Assembly: GCA_965238125.1 (NCBI GenBank)
Contig: OZ250179.1
Coordinates: 1,240,001-1,304,000 of the forward strand
From: UBA6623 sp965238125
GTDB lineage: Bacteria > Acidobacteriota > Terriglobia > Bryobacterales > UBA6623
DNA: 64,000 bases
Direction of reading: 5' to 3'
A program made the translations under genes and the position numbers. Shown here one piece after another: positions 26,298-33,944 of the stretch (the first letter of the stretch is position 1; each line of letters begins with the position of its first letter). Under the pieces are notes generated by a model. It searched no databases, was not told where the DNA came from, and was given only the letters and a program-made list of their open reading frames with translations.

Positions 26298-26346
26298 GAG
26301 GAATTGACGAGGGTACGTCCGGTTCGGCGGGAGTTGAGCCAAGCTG

Positions 26347-27468
26347 CTAATGAACCGCCGCCGGGGCGCGGCGGAGTTTCGCCTGGGCTTGATGAAAGCT
26401 CTTCAAGGCGTCGCTGACGTCCTGTTGGCTCAAGTGTACGTAGCGCTGTACCGTCTTCAGGTCGGCGTGACCAAGCACTTTTCTGAGCAACTCCAGGTCA
26501 CGAGTGTGCCGGTAAAACTCGGTAGCAAACGTGTGCCGGAAGGTGTAGATGTCGAACCCGAAGCCGATCTTTTCCAGAATGCGGTCGTGGCAACCTACGA
26601 GTGCCGAGTAAGTGTAGGGTCGGCCGGGTTTCTTTCCCGGGAACATCCACGGACTCCTACCGCCGATTCTTCTTCCGAGGATGACGACCGCCTCGTCCGC
26701 CAGGTCAAGCTCGCGTTTTCCGGCCTTGGACTTTGTCAACACCGGCCGCCCGGAGGGATCTAGCGAACGCCGGACACTTACAGTTCGCCCTTCGAGATCG
26801 ATATCTTGCTTGCTGAGCGCCAACGCCTCACCGGGCCGCAGCCCCTGCAACCGCATTAGCTTACATAGGTCATACAAGACCGTGCCTGGCGTCGCCACAC
26901 GAAAGTAAAGGGACTCCTCGTCTGAGCTTAGAATCCGCTCGTTTCTGGACGCACTGTCGCTCGGCACCCGAGTCTGACGCACCACGTTCCCCGCGACCCA
27001 TTTGTGACGTTCTGCGTATTGGAGCATCTGACTGAGGGCGTGAAGGTCATGTCGAATGGTCACGTCTTTGATGAGATTTTCCCTACGCCAGGCGCTGAAG
27101 TCGTCCAGATCTCCAGCCGTGATGCTCCTAAGGGTCTTGTCGCCACCGAAAAACTCTTGGAGCACATTCAGGCTTACCTTCTGGCGTCGAGCCGTGTTGG
27201 GATGTTCTCTGTGCTCGCTTTCCGACCAGACGATGAACTGTTTGGCCGCATCCCGCAACGTCACCGTCACTGAGCTGACGGTCTTCCCGGCCGAGACCTG
27301 TGCTTTATGTTTCTCCATTGCCGCTGCCGCGGCGGCCAGGTTTGATGCGGTGACCTTTAAATCTGTGGTCCCGCTGTATTGTCGTCCTTGTACTTTGAAC
27401 CGGTAGGCCCAATATTGACCTTCTCTGCGCTTCCTCGGGTAGACCCCTCGAACTTTGCCCTTTGCCAT
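26347..27468 (-). CDS. Tyrosine-type site-specific integrase
   Basis: A 373-residue phage-type integrase. The N-terminal arm-binding region (about 1-60) is followed by a core-binding SAM-like domain (about 70-170) and the catalytic domain with Arg in RLQGLRPGEALAL, TFRHTFATEF (the first His of HxxR is replaced by Tyr, a known variation), the GHADLKTVQRYVHL box and its nucleophile Tyr. ATG 27468 gives an intact arm-binding start. The gene overlaps the upstream HTH frame by 164 bp, which is unusual. Confidence 0.92.
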   Translation of the reverse strand: MAKGKVRGVYPRKRREGQYWAYRFKVQGRQYSGTTDLKVTASNLAAAAAAMEKHKAQVSAGKTVSSVTVTLRDAAKQFIVWSESEHREHPNTARRQKVSLNVLQEFFGGDKTLRSITAGDLDDFSAWRRENLIKDVTIRHDLHALSQMLQYAERHKWVAGNVVRQTRVPSDSASRNERILSSDEESLYFRVATPGTVLYDLCKLMRLQGLRPGEALALSKQDIDLEGRTVSVRRSLDPSGRPVLTKSKAGKRELDLADEAVVILGRRIGGRSPWMFPGKKPGRPYTYSALVGCHDRILEKIGFGFDIYTFRHTFATEFYRHTRDLELLRKVLGHADLKTVQRYVHLSQQDVSDALKSFHQAQAKLRRAPAAVH

Positions 27469-27703
27469 TTCCTACTCCTTGCAGCCACGAGATGAACGAC
27501 CGCTCACCGTAGATCACCGTGTGGCCCAGTTTACCCCAGCGAGGTCCTGAGCCGGTTCTCCGCCAACGCCGCAATGTCGATTTTGACTTGCCAAGTCGTA
27601 CGCTCACTTCCTCTTCGGTCAGGAAGCCTGATTGCGGCGTCTCCGGCACGGACACGTTGGTTTTGTCATGGCCATGCGGTGTGAACGTTGAAGCCATTGT
27701 CAT
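27305..27703 (-). CDS. Excisionase-like HTH protein
   Basis: The first 75 residues carry a MerR/HTH_17-type helix-turn-helix (GFLTEEEVSVRLGKSKSTL then RRWRRTGSGPRWGKLG and ERSFISWLQ), as in excisionases and AlpA-like regulators. The remaining 55 residues overlap the integrase gene in another frame and look non-coding, so the functional protein may be short or may need frameshifting. ATG 27703 overlaps the TGA of the preceding frameshifted HTH gene. Confidence 0.65.
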   Translation of the reverse strand: MTMASTFTPHGHDKTNVSVPETPQSGFLTEEEVSVRLGKSKSTLRRWRRTGSGPRWGKLGHTVIYGERSFISWLQGVGNGKGQSSRGLPEEAQRRSILGLPVQSTRTTIQRDHRFKGHRIKPGRRGSGNGET

Positions 27704-27886
27704 TCCGGCCAACTAGAGCCTCGGACGAACCGATCGAGATCCTCCCCGGCGGAACCGGATACAGCGGTCCGTGATAACGACGCGGGGGATCTCCAGGTCG
27801 TCGACCTTGCGGACGCTGATGCTGAGGTAACGGGCGGCGTCCTGGCGTGAGAGCAGGGCCGGAGCGGATTGGGCCTTTGAGCGCAT
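27700..27886 (-). pseudogene. HTH_17 DNA-binding protein with one-base frameshift
   Basis: From ATG 27886 the frame encodes ALLSRQDAARYLSISVRKVD and then LEIPRVVITDRCIRFRR, a HTH_17 fold. It then leaves frame in a run of four C on the plus strand (27744-27747). Removing one base gives REDLDRFVRGSSWPE and a TGA at 27700-27702 that overlaps the next ATG as ATGA. The restored length is 61 residues. It may be a sequencing error, a decayed gene or a programmed shift. Confidence 0.55.
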
Positions 27887-28104
27887 CGATCTGGGGCCGC
27901 AGACGGGCCCAAATCGCTGAACGGATGCCAACGCGACCTTTTGTCCCGGTGCGCGTGGGAGTGGTGGGTGTTGTGGGTGTTTTCCCCAGGCGCTCCTCAC
28001 ACACACAGAGATATCCAGGAATTCCGTTGTCAATGATCCCCGGAAAACTCCCACGACTCCCACGAAACCCACGGGGGGCTTTGTTTACAACTCCCACCAC
28101 ACCC
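27887..28104. other. Short intergenic stretch in the integrative element
   Basis: 218 bp between the ATPase and the frameshifted HTH gene, with repeated GTGGGTGTTGTGGGTG and its complement-like CCCACGACTCCCACG stretches. No gene is accepted. Confidence 0.35.
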
Positions 28105-29730
28105 TCAAGTTGCTGCCGGGGCCTCCGGCTGTCTGACCAGCTGCCAATGGATGGAGCCCTGATATACTCTGCCCTTTTCAATTCGGTAGGGACCAAACCG
28201 ACGACCTTTCGCGCCGGAAAGGAGTTTGCCCAGTCTGATCCTGCGACTGTGCTCGTTGCCTTGACCCAGGTCCAACTCTTCGGCATGCTCCAATAATTCG
28301 CCCGCCGTCCTAGCGCCGTCGCCTTCCACGCTCCACCACTCGTCACAGAAAGCCATCAAACGTTCGGTCTCCGAATCGGCCTCTTCATAAAACTCGTTGA
28401 GGTTCCCGAGAAATGAGGGCAGACCGGCAATTTCACAGATCCCGCCGATCGTTGAGGACCAATTCTCGAACATGCCCAAATTCTGGGTTCCGCTCGGTTG
28501 TCCGGCGGCAAACCATGCCCTGATCAGCGTAAGAGCAGCCCACACCAGATCCGGCCGGTGATCCTCGACCCAACGCTGGAGTTCCGGATGGCGGAAGCCC
28601 GTCCTGCGCCACGGCTGGGGATGGTCGATCTCGATCCGGATGCGGATTGAGCGCCGCGTCATTTCGTGACTCAGCTTCGGATTGTTGCCGGTGGCCATCC
28701 AGAGACACTGATTGGGCAAACGGATAATCTGTGATGTCCCCAATAAACGGTCCTCCCACGTCGAAAGTGTGAGCGCTGCCGCCAGGGAGGCCGAGTCCAG
28801 TTCACGTCGCAGATTGTCGATCAGGATGACGGGTGGTGCCTGTCTCTGCTTGGCAGTGATCCTCTTTCTCCACTCGTCCTCATCTCGGCCCTCGGTCATC
28901 GCAGCAATGTGGAGCCCCGTAAACGGGTACGTTAGAACATCGGCGAGGAGGCTGGCCCCGCTGCCGGGCGATGATTTCTCGATGAGGTGCAGCGGAGTCG
29001 GGCCCTCGAAGATCGTTCGGGCAAAGGGTAACAGCAGGGCGGCGACGGCATGCGTTTTGTCCGCTGGCGAGACAAACGGAAAGTCGCTCAGCAGTTCGGT
29101 AAGGATCATCTCTTTAGCCCGCGCGATATCGTCGGGGGTGGGCGCAGGACTCACTTCGGGCACTGTGAAGTGGCGCGCCGGGTGGTAGATGCACAGGGTT
29201 TCGGGATCGTAGCCCGGCTGCACTCGGATTTCGCCGCTCGGGGCGACAATCGGGGCAGGGACAATGCGGCGCAACACCGGTAGGGGCTTGTTGGGTGTAG
29301 CGAGCACGTTCTCCACAAGCGTCGTCGGAGGATATGCCGGGTGCTGTTCGGTCTTCTCACCTTTCTTGCCAGGCTTGTAGAAGTCCACGGTGTTCGCAAG
29401 CACATTTCTCGTCCTCCTGTGATCAAGCGGTACGATCAGCGGCTGACCGTCGTCGTCGGTCTCTATCCAACTTGCGGCGTTTGCGAAGCGAAAGATGGTT
29501 GGCGGCGTATTGCGCTTTGTGATTGCCCGCCAGGCCACTCGGGTTATCCGAGGGAGGTCTTGGACGGTGACGTCGATCCGGACCTTTTCGGGCTTGGTTT
29601 CTGGCGAGGGGTTGTCTTTGGGTTTGCTGTCTTGCGACGGGTTGTCGGCCGCGGGTTCTGCGGCCTTCCCGTTCTCGCAGAGGTCATCGGTTTCCTGTGC
29701 TAGCGCGTCGGCGTGGCCTAGGGTGCTCAC
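28105..29730 (-). CDS. Primase/helicase-like P-loop ATPase of the integrative element
   Basis: A 541-residue protein. The first 65 residues are Pro/Glu/Lys-rich and probably disordered. About residues 180-430 look like a superfamily 3/DUF3987-type ATPase: LHLIEKSSPGSGASLLADVL occupies the Walker A position, APPVILIDN is Walker B, ATGNNPKLS a sensor-like Asn, and TRRSIRIRIEI follows with Arg finger candidates. The Walker A lysine is absent (GSGAS instead of GxGKS/T). Similar proteins serve as replication proteins of mobile elements. The upstream HTH gene overlaps by 4 bp, so they are co-translated. Confidence 0.7.
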   Translation of the reverse strand: MSTLGHADALAQETDDLCENGKAAEPAADNPSQDSKPKDNPSPETKPEKVRIDVTVQDLPRITRVAWRAITKRNTPPTIFRFANAASWIETDDDGQPLIVPLDHRRTRNVLANTVDFYKPGKKGEKTEQHPAYPPTTLVENVLATPNKPLPVLRRIVPAPIVAPSGEIRVQPGYDPETLCIYHPARHFTVPEVSPAPTPDDIARAKEMILTELLSDFPFVSPADKTHAVAALLLPFARTIFEGPTPLHLIEKSSPGSGASLLADVLTYPFTGLHIAAMTEGRDEDEWRKRITAKQRQAPPVILIDNLRRELDSASLAAALTLSTWEDRLLGTSQIIRLPNQCLWMATGNNPKLSHEMTRRSIRIRIEIDHPQPWRRTGFRHPELQRWVEDHRPDLVWAALTLIRAWFAAGQPSGTQNLGMFENWSSTIGGICEIAGLPSFLGNLNEFYEEADSETERLMAFCDEWWSVEGDGARTAGELLEHAEELDLGQGNEHSRRIRLGKLLSGAKGRRFGPYRIEKGRVYQGSIHWQLVRQPEAPAAT

Positions 29731-29948
29731 GATCCTATCCTCCTGGGCTGATTCCGGGTCCGTGCCAGCGCTGCCTGGGCCGCCTGGCGTATGTAGCTTT
29801 CCAATTCGCGACGGTCCACCCTGACGACACGATTGAACCTCAGGAATTGGATCTTCCCGGCCTGCTCGTCGGCGCGCAGTTTCGACTTGGACATGCGGAG
29901 CAATCGAGCCGCCTCGTCAAGGGTCAACAGAGTCGCTTGGGTGTACAT
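29727..29948 (-). CDS. HTH_17 excisionase/AlpA-like regulator
   Basis: A 73-residue protein from ATG 29948: LLTLDEAARLLRMSKSKLRA forms the HTH, then VVRVDRRELESYIRQAAQ completes the MerR-like wing and dimer helix. Longer in-frame starts run through the 30-bp tandem repeats and are rejected. It is the first gene of the minus-strand operon and overlaps the ATPase by 4 bp. The tandem repeats just upstream could be its operators. Confidence 0.75.
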   Translation of the reverse strand: MYTQATLLTLDEAARLLRMSKSKLRADEQAGKIQFLRFNRVVRVDRRELESYIRQAAQAALARTRNQPRRIGS

Positions 29949-30004
29949 GCTTCCATCATCTCGGACAGAAAATACCTGTCCAAATCCTGTTGCGCTCAAA
30001 CCGC

Positions 30005-30064
30005 AACTTTTCTCTAGGCCGTTGCAAACAAGGGAACTTTTCTCTAGGCCGTTGCAAACAAGGG
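30005..30064. repeat. Two perfect 30-bp tandem repeats upstream of the HTH gene
   Basis: The unit begins AACTTTTCTCTAGGCC and continues GTTGCAAACAAGGG. It occurs at 30005-30034 and 30035-30064 with no difference. The distance to the HTH start (29948) is 57 bp. Iterons for replication, or operators, are possible. Confidence 0.8.
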
Positions 30065-30100
30065 AAATAGATTTCCCAATGGCGTCCAAGGCGAACCGAA

Positions 30101-30137
30101 CAGGAGTTACAGGAATTACAGGAGTTAACAGGAATTA
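30101..30137. repeat. Tandem 18/19-bp repeats (CAGGAGTTACAGGAATTA)
   Basis: 30101-30118 and 30119-30137 are two copies differing by one inserted A. Each is itself made of two related half units (CAGGAGTTA and CAGGAATTA). The second copy contains the TAA stop (30125-30127, minus strand) of the IS-interrupted gene. A single related half unit (ACAGGAGTTACA) lies at about 37825. Confidence 0.75.
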
Positions 30138-30260
30138 GAGTCTTGCTGGGGGGAGGAGGTCTTGTACCGGTTCCGGATGACTTTCAGCGCCTTAACGGGG
30201 TTGTTCTTGAAGCCTTGCAACCAGCTTGTCGCAGGAGGACTGTCGCGCGCCCACGGTTTA

Positions 30261-31353
30261 TTGAGTCTCGCAAAAGAAAGTGACACCTTTTTGGGGTACG
30301 TACGTCTTTGTATGTATGGGAAATACAAAAGGCGTACGGCGGGATTTCGAGGCCCTGGAGAAGCGCCGTTTCAAAGCGATCCGGTTGGTCGAGCAAGGCT
30401 GTAGTCAGTCCGAGACAGCGAGGCGATTGAAGGTCGCGCGGCAAAGCGTCAGCGAGTGGCTGCGACGATACCGGCGTGACGGCGAAGCCGGGTTGCGCCA
30501 GGCCGGCCGCGCCGGCCGTAAGCCGCTGTTGGACGCCGCGCAGCTCGAACGCCTCGAGGCGTTGCTGCTGGAAGGCCCCGAGGCGCACGGCTTCCCGACG
30601 CCGCTGTGGAGCTGTCCGCGGGTCGCTCGTCTGATCGGAGACGAGTTCGGCGTGCGCTATCACGAGGGCCATGTCTGGAAGATCCTGCGGGCGCTCGGTT
30701 GGAGCCCGCAACGGCCCGTCGGCAAAGCGCGGGAGCGCAACGAAGAGGCCATCCGCGGCTGGCAGCGCAAGACTTGGCCGGCCATTAAAAAAAAGCCCGC
30801 AAAGAAGAACGTACGATCGTCTTCATCGACGAAAGCGGATTGAGTCAGAAGCCGCATCGTTGCCGCACCTGGGCGCCGCGCGGCGAGACACCGGTGTTGG
30901 AGTTCAACTTCAACTGGGACAAGCTGTCGGTGTCGGCCGGGCTGACGTTGCGCAACTTTTACTTCCGGCTCTATCCCGGCGCGATCGGCGAGCTGGAGGT
31001 CATCGACTTCCTGAAGGCTTTGGTGCGCCACATCGACGGCCCACTGCTGATCGTCTGGGACCGGCTGCCGGCGCACCGCAGCCGCCTGGTGCGGGAGTTC
31101 ATCCAGCTCTCCGAGGATCACATCGCAACGGAGTACTTGCCGCCCTATGCGCCGGAGTTGAACCCGGTGAAATACATTTGGGCGTACTGGAAGCAGCACG
31201 AGTTGCCCAACGTCTGCCCGAAGGACTACTGGGAACTCGACGAGCGCGCCCGCAAAGCGCTGCGGCGAATGCGCCGCAAACCGCGCTTGATTACCGCTTT
31301 CTGGAAACAGTCTTCTCTTTGTCTCGATTGACAGTATATTATGCGAGACTCAG
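30261..31353 (+). mobile_element. IS630-family element, subtype B, copy 2 (catalytic Glu lost)
   Basis: 1093 bp flanked by TA at 30259-30260 and 31354-31355. It carries the same right-end variant (AAAAGAAAG next to the terminus) as copy B1, in opposite orientation. It is inserted within a minus-strand open frame. Confidence 0.95.
30316..31331 (+). CDS. IS630-family transposase, subtype B, E-to-K catalytic mutant
   Basis: The organisation is as in the other B copies: orfA 30316-30843, A8 run 30787-30794, orfB ending 31331. The third acidic residue of the DDE triad is changed: NPVKYIWAYWK instead of NPVEYIWAYWK, from GAA to AAA with the substitution at 31170. The product should be catalytically dead, although it may still bind ends. 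Confidence 0.9.
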
Positions 31354-31584
31354 TAGGGTACGGCACGCGCGCCTTATCGAGTTCCTTACATACTTTCTTA
31401 AGGATTTTCTGGTCGCTCAGATTGGAACAGCCTTGGCGACCGACGATTTCGACCAACTTCTTTTTGTGTTTAGCGGAGATTGGCCTGGGGCCAGCCGCGT
31501 TCCGGGCACCTCTATTTTCGCGAGAGACACTTTGGGCTTGTGATCGATGGGTGTTTGGCCGACAGTGGTGGGTCGATGGCGCCG

Positions 31585-31909
31585 GTCAGTCGCTGGTCGG
31601 TTCCTTTCTTTGGGCCTCCTTGGTAGCTGTCGGTCACGGTTGCGGGGGGCTTTGAGCCCCGGGGCTACCTGTGAGACTGTGCGGAATAGGGTGACCGGCG
31701 GTTGCTGTTGTTGGCTTGTAACTTGTTGTACAGACTGGTGTTACGTCGGTCTTGGCTTCGTTTAGCGTTTTTTGGTTCTGGGGAGTCGTGGGTCCCTCTT
31801 TTTCACGGACCCGTGCGGTCTTGGGCTGGTCGCCGGGCAGGCCTGGAGACCTGCCCCACTGGGCGTGAGCGGCGGGTGTTAGGTCGTCCTTGGCTTCGTT
31901 TCTCGGTTC
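31585..31909. other. Repeat-rich non-coding region
   Basis: Contains an imperfect 48-bp direct repeat (31738-31785 and 31876-31922, core CTTGGCTTCGTTT and TTCTGGGG). Between the two lies a copy of the GCAGGCCTGGAGACCTGC palindrome (31835-31863). No gene accepted. Confidence 0.5.
31835..31863. repeat. Palindromic repeat GCAGGCCTGGAGACCTGC, copy 1
   Basis: Core near-palindrome with flanking GG and CCCACTGGG. Other copies are at 34697-34715, 34758-34786 and 60089-60116. Confidence 0.75.
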
Positions 31910-31940
31910 TTAGTTCTGGGGGCTCGCGGATTGGCGGGCG

Positions 31941-32040
31941 GCGAAAAAATGGGGGACAGTCCGCTTCGCGCCGGTGATGGTTTTGGATTCGAGCGAAGTC
32001 TTTTCGGCGGCGCTTGGGACAATCCCCAATTTTTCGCCGG
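31941..32040. repeat. Inverted pair of GGGGACAG-type repeats in the 3' end of the split gene
   Basis: GCGAAAAAATGGGGGACAGT (from 31941) and GGGACAATCCCCAATTTTTC then GCC (to 32038) form an inverted pair about 100 bp across. They encode the last residues of the host gene (LGIVP and TVPHFFA). The same pair architecture occurs at 40261-40368. Confidence 0.6.
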
Positions 32041-32278
32041 CGATGGTCTTCGCTGTTTCGCTTGCCAATTTTTCGGCGGGGCGGAAGCCTATTGCTGATG
32101 CATGGGCGCTGCTTGGATCTTCGTCGGGGAGGTAGTGAACCGGAGTTGTGGCTCCGGCGTTTTTGGCCTCGAAGGCTTCGTGGAGTTGGCGGTCTTCGCG
32201 GCGGATGTTGATCATCAACTCGACGCTGCGGAAAAAACGGCGGGCGAGTTGGCCGTCATAGCGGGCGAGGTTGTTGAG

Positions 32279-33944
32279 CCAGGATTTCCATTTTGGCCCT
32301 GGCACGGTCACAGGATACACCCCCGCTGCGCCGAATACCACGTCTTTTCGCGCTGAACCCTGCACATCACCTCCGCCGGTAGGCGCCAGGGCTCGTCCGT
32401 CCGCTCACAGACGTTGATTGAGCGGACTGAACGGCGCTCCGGCCGACACTGCTCCCTGCGAAACCTTTTTGGAGCCAAAAACTGTTGATCCTCGCCCGGG
32501 CAACGCTACCCACCCGGCACAGGCAGCGCCCAGATCCTATGCAGCATGTCGCCGAACAGCCGCCGGTTCAGATGTCCTTCGGCCAACAGCAGCCAATAGT
32601 ACCGCGCATGCTTGACCAGCCTACCGCCCGTCTTCATCAGCCGCTGTTGCAAGCTCGTCAGCGACCAGCTCTTGATCCGTTGCGGCAGCCCGAGCCTCCG
32701 CCATAGGTTCCCCAGGTTATAGGCCAGCACGCTGAGTTGCAGTCGCACTTCGTTGGCCCGGAACCGATGGCATGACAGCCTTGTCCAATGCGTCGCTTGT
32801 TTGCCTTCCTTGATCCACTGCTCCGCCGTGCCGCGCTTGTTGTAGAACCGCACCAGCGAGCGGCTCGGCAAGGCCATGCTCGTGACGATGAAACCGACGC
32901 GAGGAAACAACTCACCTTGGTGATGCTCGACCTTCGCAACAACCCGCCGGGACTTCGACCAGCTCGCGGCCTGATACCGAAAGCTCCTGTAGCGCACCAG
33001 GGGCTTTGCGCTCGGCCTGCCCGGCGGACGAAACAGGATATCTTCGATCTCCAGCTCCAGGCTCTTGTTGGCCGGGATGCGAATCACGTAGTCCACGCCG
33101 CGCTCCTCCAACGTCTCGTAAATATCCGGCTTGGCGAAGGCGGCATCGGCCCGGAACGTCACCTGTTTGCCCTCCGCCTGTTGGCGTTCGATTTCCGGCA
33201 GCAGCAGCTCGTCCCAGTCCTCGGCGCTGGACACGTTGCCCGGTCGCAACTTTGCCGCCAAGCAATCGCCGTGCTGGTTGAACAGCAACAGTGGGTGGTA
33301 GCAGACCGACTCGAAGTGGCCGTTGTAGGCGCTGCCTTCCTGCCGGCCGTGGACGGGGCTCTCGGTAGAGTCCATGTCCAGCACGACGCACGCGGAGTCA
33401 TCACCGGCCTCGGCTTGCGCGATCAACTCGCGGTTCACCGCCATCAGCCCGATCAGATTCTCGTCGCCGGCGAGCATGGCGGTCTCGAAGCTCTGCAGCC
33501 GGGAGGTCAGCGCCGCGCCGCGATCCCAGTTCTTCTTCGAGCCAATCAGCCGAAAGGTTGGATCGGCGGAGACACGAACGGCGTCGTTGAGATCCTCGTA
33601 GCCCGCCAAGCGGGAGTAGACCGACTGTCGCAGCAGATCGACGAACGGGAACTTCTTGTTCGAGCCTTGCCGCGAATCCGTCAGATGCTCGTCTATCAGC
33701 TTGCCTAGTCCGAGTCGTTCGTCCAGTTCGCGAATGAGAATCAGCCCGCCATCCGAGGTGACTCGCGATCCTTGGAAATCGACCTTGAGAAATCCATTGA
33801 AGGTGAGCTGAAACGGTTTGTTTTCTTTTTCACCCATTGGGTGTTGATCTCCTCAGCGCCTTGAGTGCTTTCAAGCCCGCATAAATAAAGGCGTCCGAGT
33901 CCACCCGATGGTTAGCAGAACCGAAACTAAAGTGGAAATCCGGG
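32279..33944 (-). mobile_element. IS1380-family element, copy 1
   Basis: 1666 bp. Terminal inverted repeats are CCAGGATTTCCATTTTGGC at 32279 and its partner CCCGGATTTCCACTTTAGT (minus strand, ending 33944). The flanking 5-bp direct repeat TTGAG occurs at 32274-32278 and 33945-33949. It carries one transposase gene and about 225 bp of non-coding 3' sequence. The second copy at 52476-54141 has exactly the same length. Confidence 0.93.
32506..33837 (-). CDS. IS1380-family transposase
   Basis: A 443-residue DDE transposase of the IS4-like fold. Acidic residues lie in VLDMDSTESPVHG, FRADAAFAKPDIYE and the YNKRGTAEQWIKEGK box, characteristic of IS1380. Its ATG at 33837 overlaps by 8 bp the stop of the truncated host gene reading into the element (33830). 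It looks intact and potentially active. Confidence 0.93.
   Translation of the reverse strand: MGEKENKPFQLTFNGFLKVDFQGSRVTSDGGLILIRELDERLGLGKLIDEHLTDSRQGSNKKFPFVDLLRQSVYSRLAGYEDLNDAVRVSADPTFRLIGSKKNWDRGAALTSRLQSFETAMLAGDENLIGLMAVNRELIAQAEAGDDSACVVLDMDSTESPVHGRQEGSAYNGHFESVCYHPLLLFNQHGDCLAAKLRPGNVSSAEDWDELLLPEIERQQAEGKQVTFRADAAFAKPDIYETLEERGVDYVIRIPANKSLELEIEDILFRPPGRPSAKPLVRYRSFRYQAASWSKSRRVVAKVEHHQGELFPRVGFIVTSMALPSRSLVRFYNKRGTAEQWIKEGKQATHWTRLSCHRFRANEVRLQLSVLAYNLGNLWRRLGLPQRIKSWSLTSLQQRLMKTGGRLVKHARYYWLLLAEGHLNRRLFGDMLHRIWALPVPGG

Larger units (their letters stand above)
26140..31584. mobile_element. Putative small integrative element at tRNA-Cys
   Basis: The tyrosine integrase, three small HTH proteins and a primase/helicase-like ATPase are all on the minus strand and lie next to a tRNA gene. 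Tandem repeats occur at the distal side. No duplicate of the tRNA 3' end was found, so the distal limit is a guess set at the end of the interrupted gene that carries IS630. Content resembles a minimal phage-satellite or integrative element without structural or transfer genes. Confidence 0.5.
30125..31584 (-). pseudogene. Unrecognised gene interrupted by IS630 copy B2
   Basis: Removing 30261-31353 and one TA joins two open segments in one frame. The upstream part includes KHKKKLVEIVGRQGCSNLSD and ELDKARVPYP. The downstream part reads KPWARDSPPATSWLQGF and NPVKALKVIRNRYKTSS, and ends at TAA 30125. The upstream frame is open to a stop at 31585 but shows no ATG/GTG/TTG before a TTG at 31456, so its N-terminus may be lost. 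No family recognised. Confidence 0.6.

Noticed and set aside
26140..30260. Full prophage
   Set aside because: There are no capsid, portal, terminase, tail or lysis genes, only integrase, HTH proteins and an ATPase.
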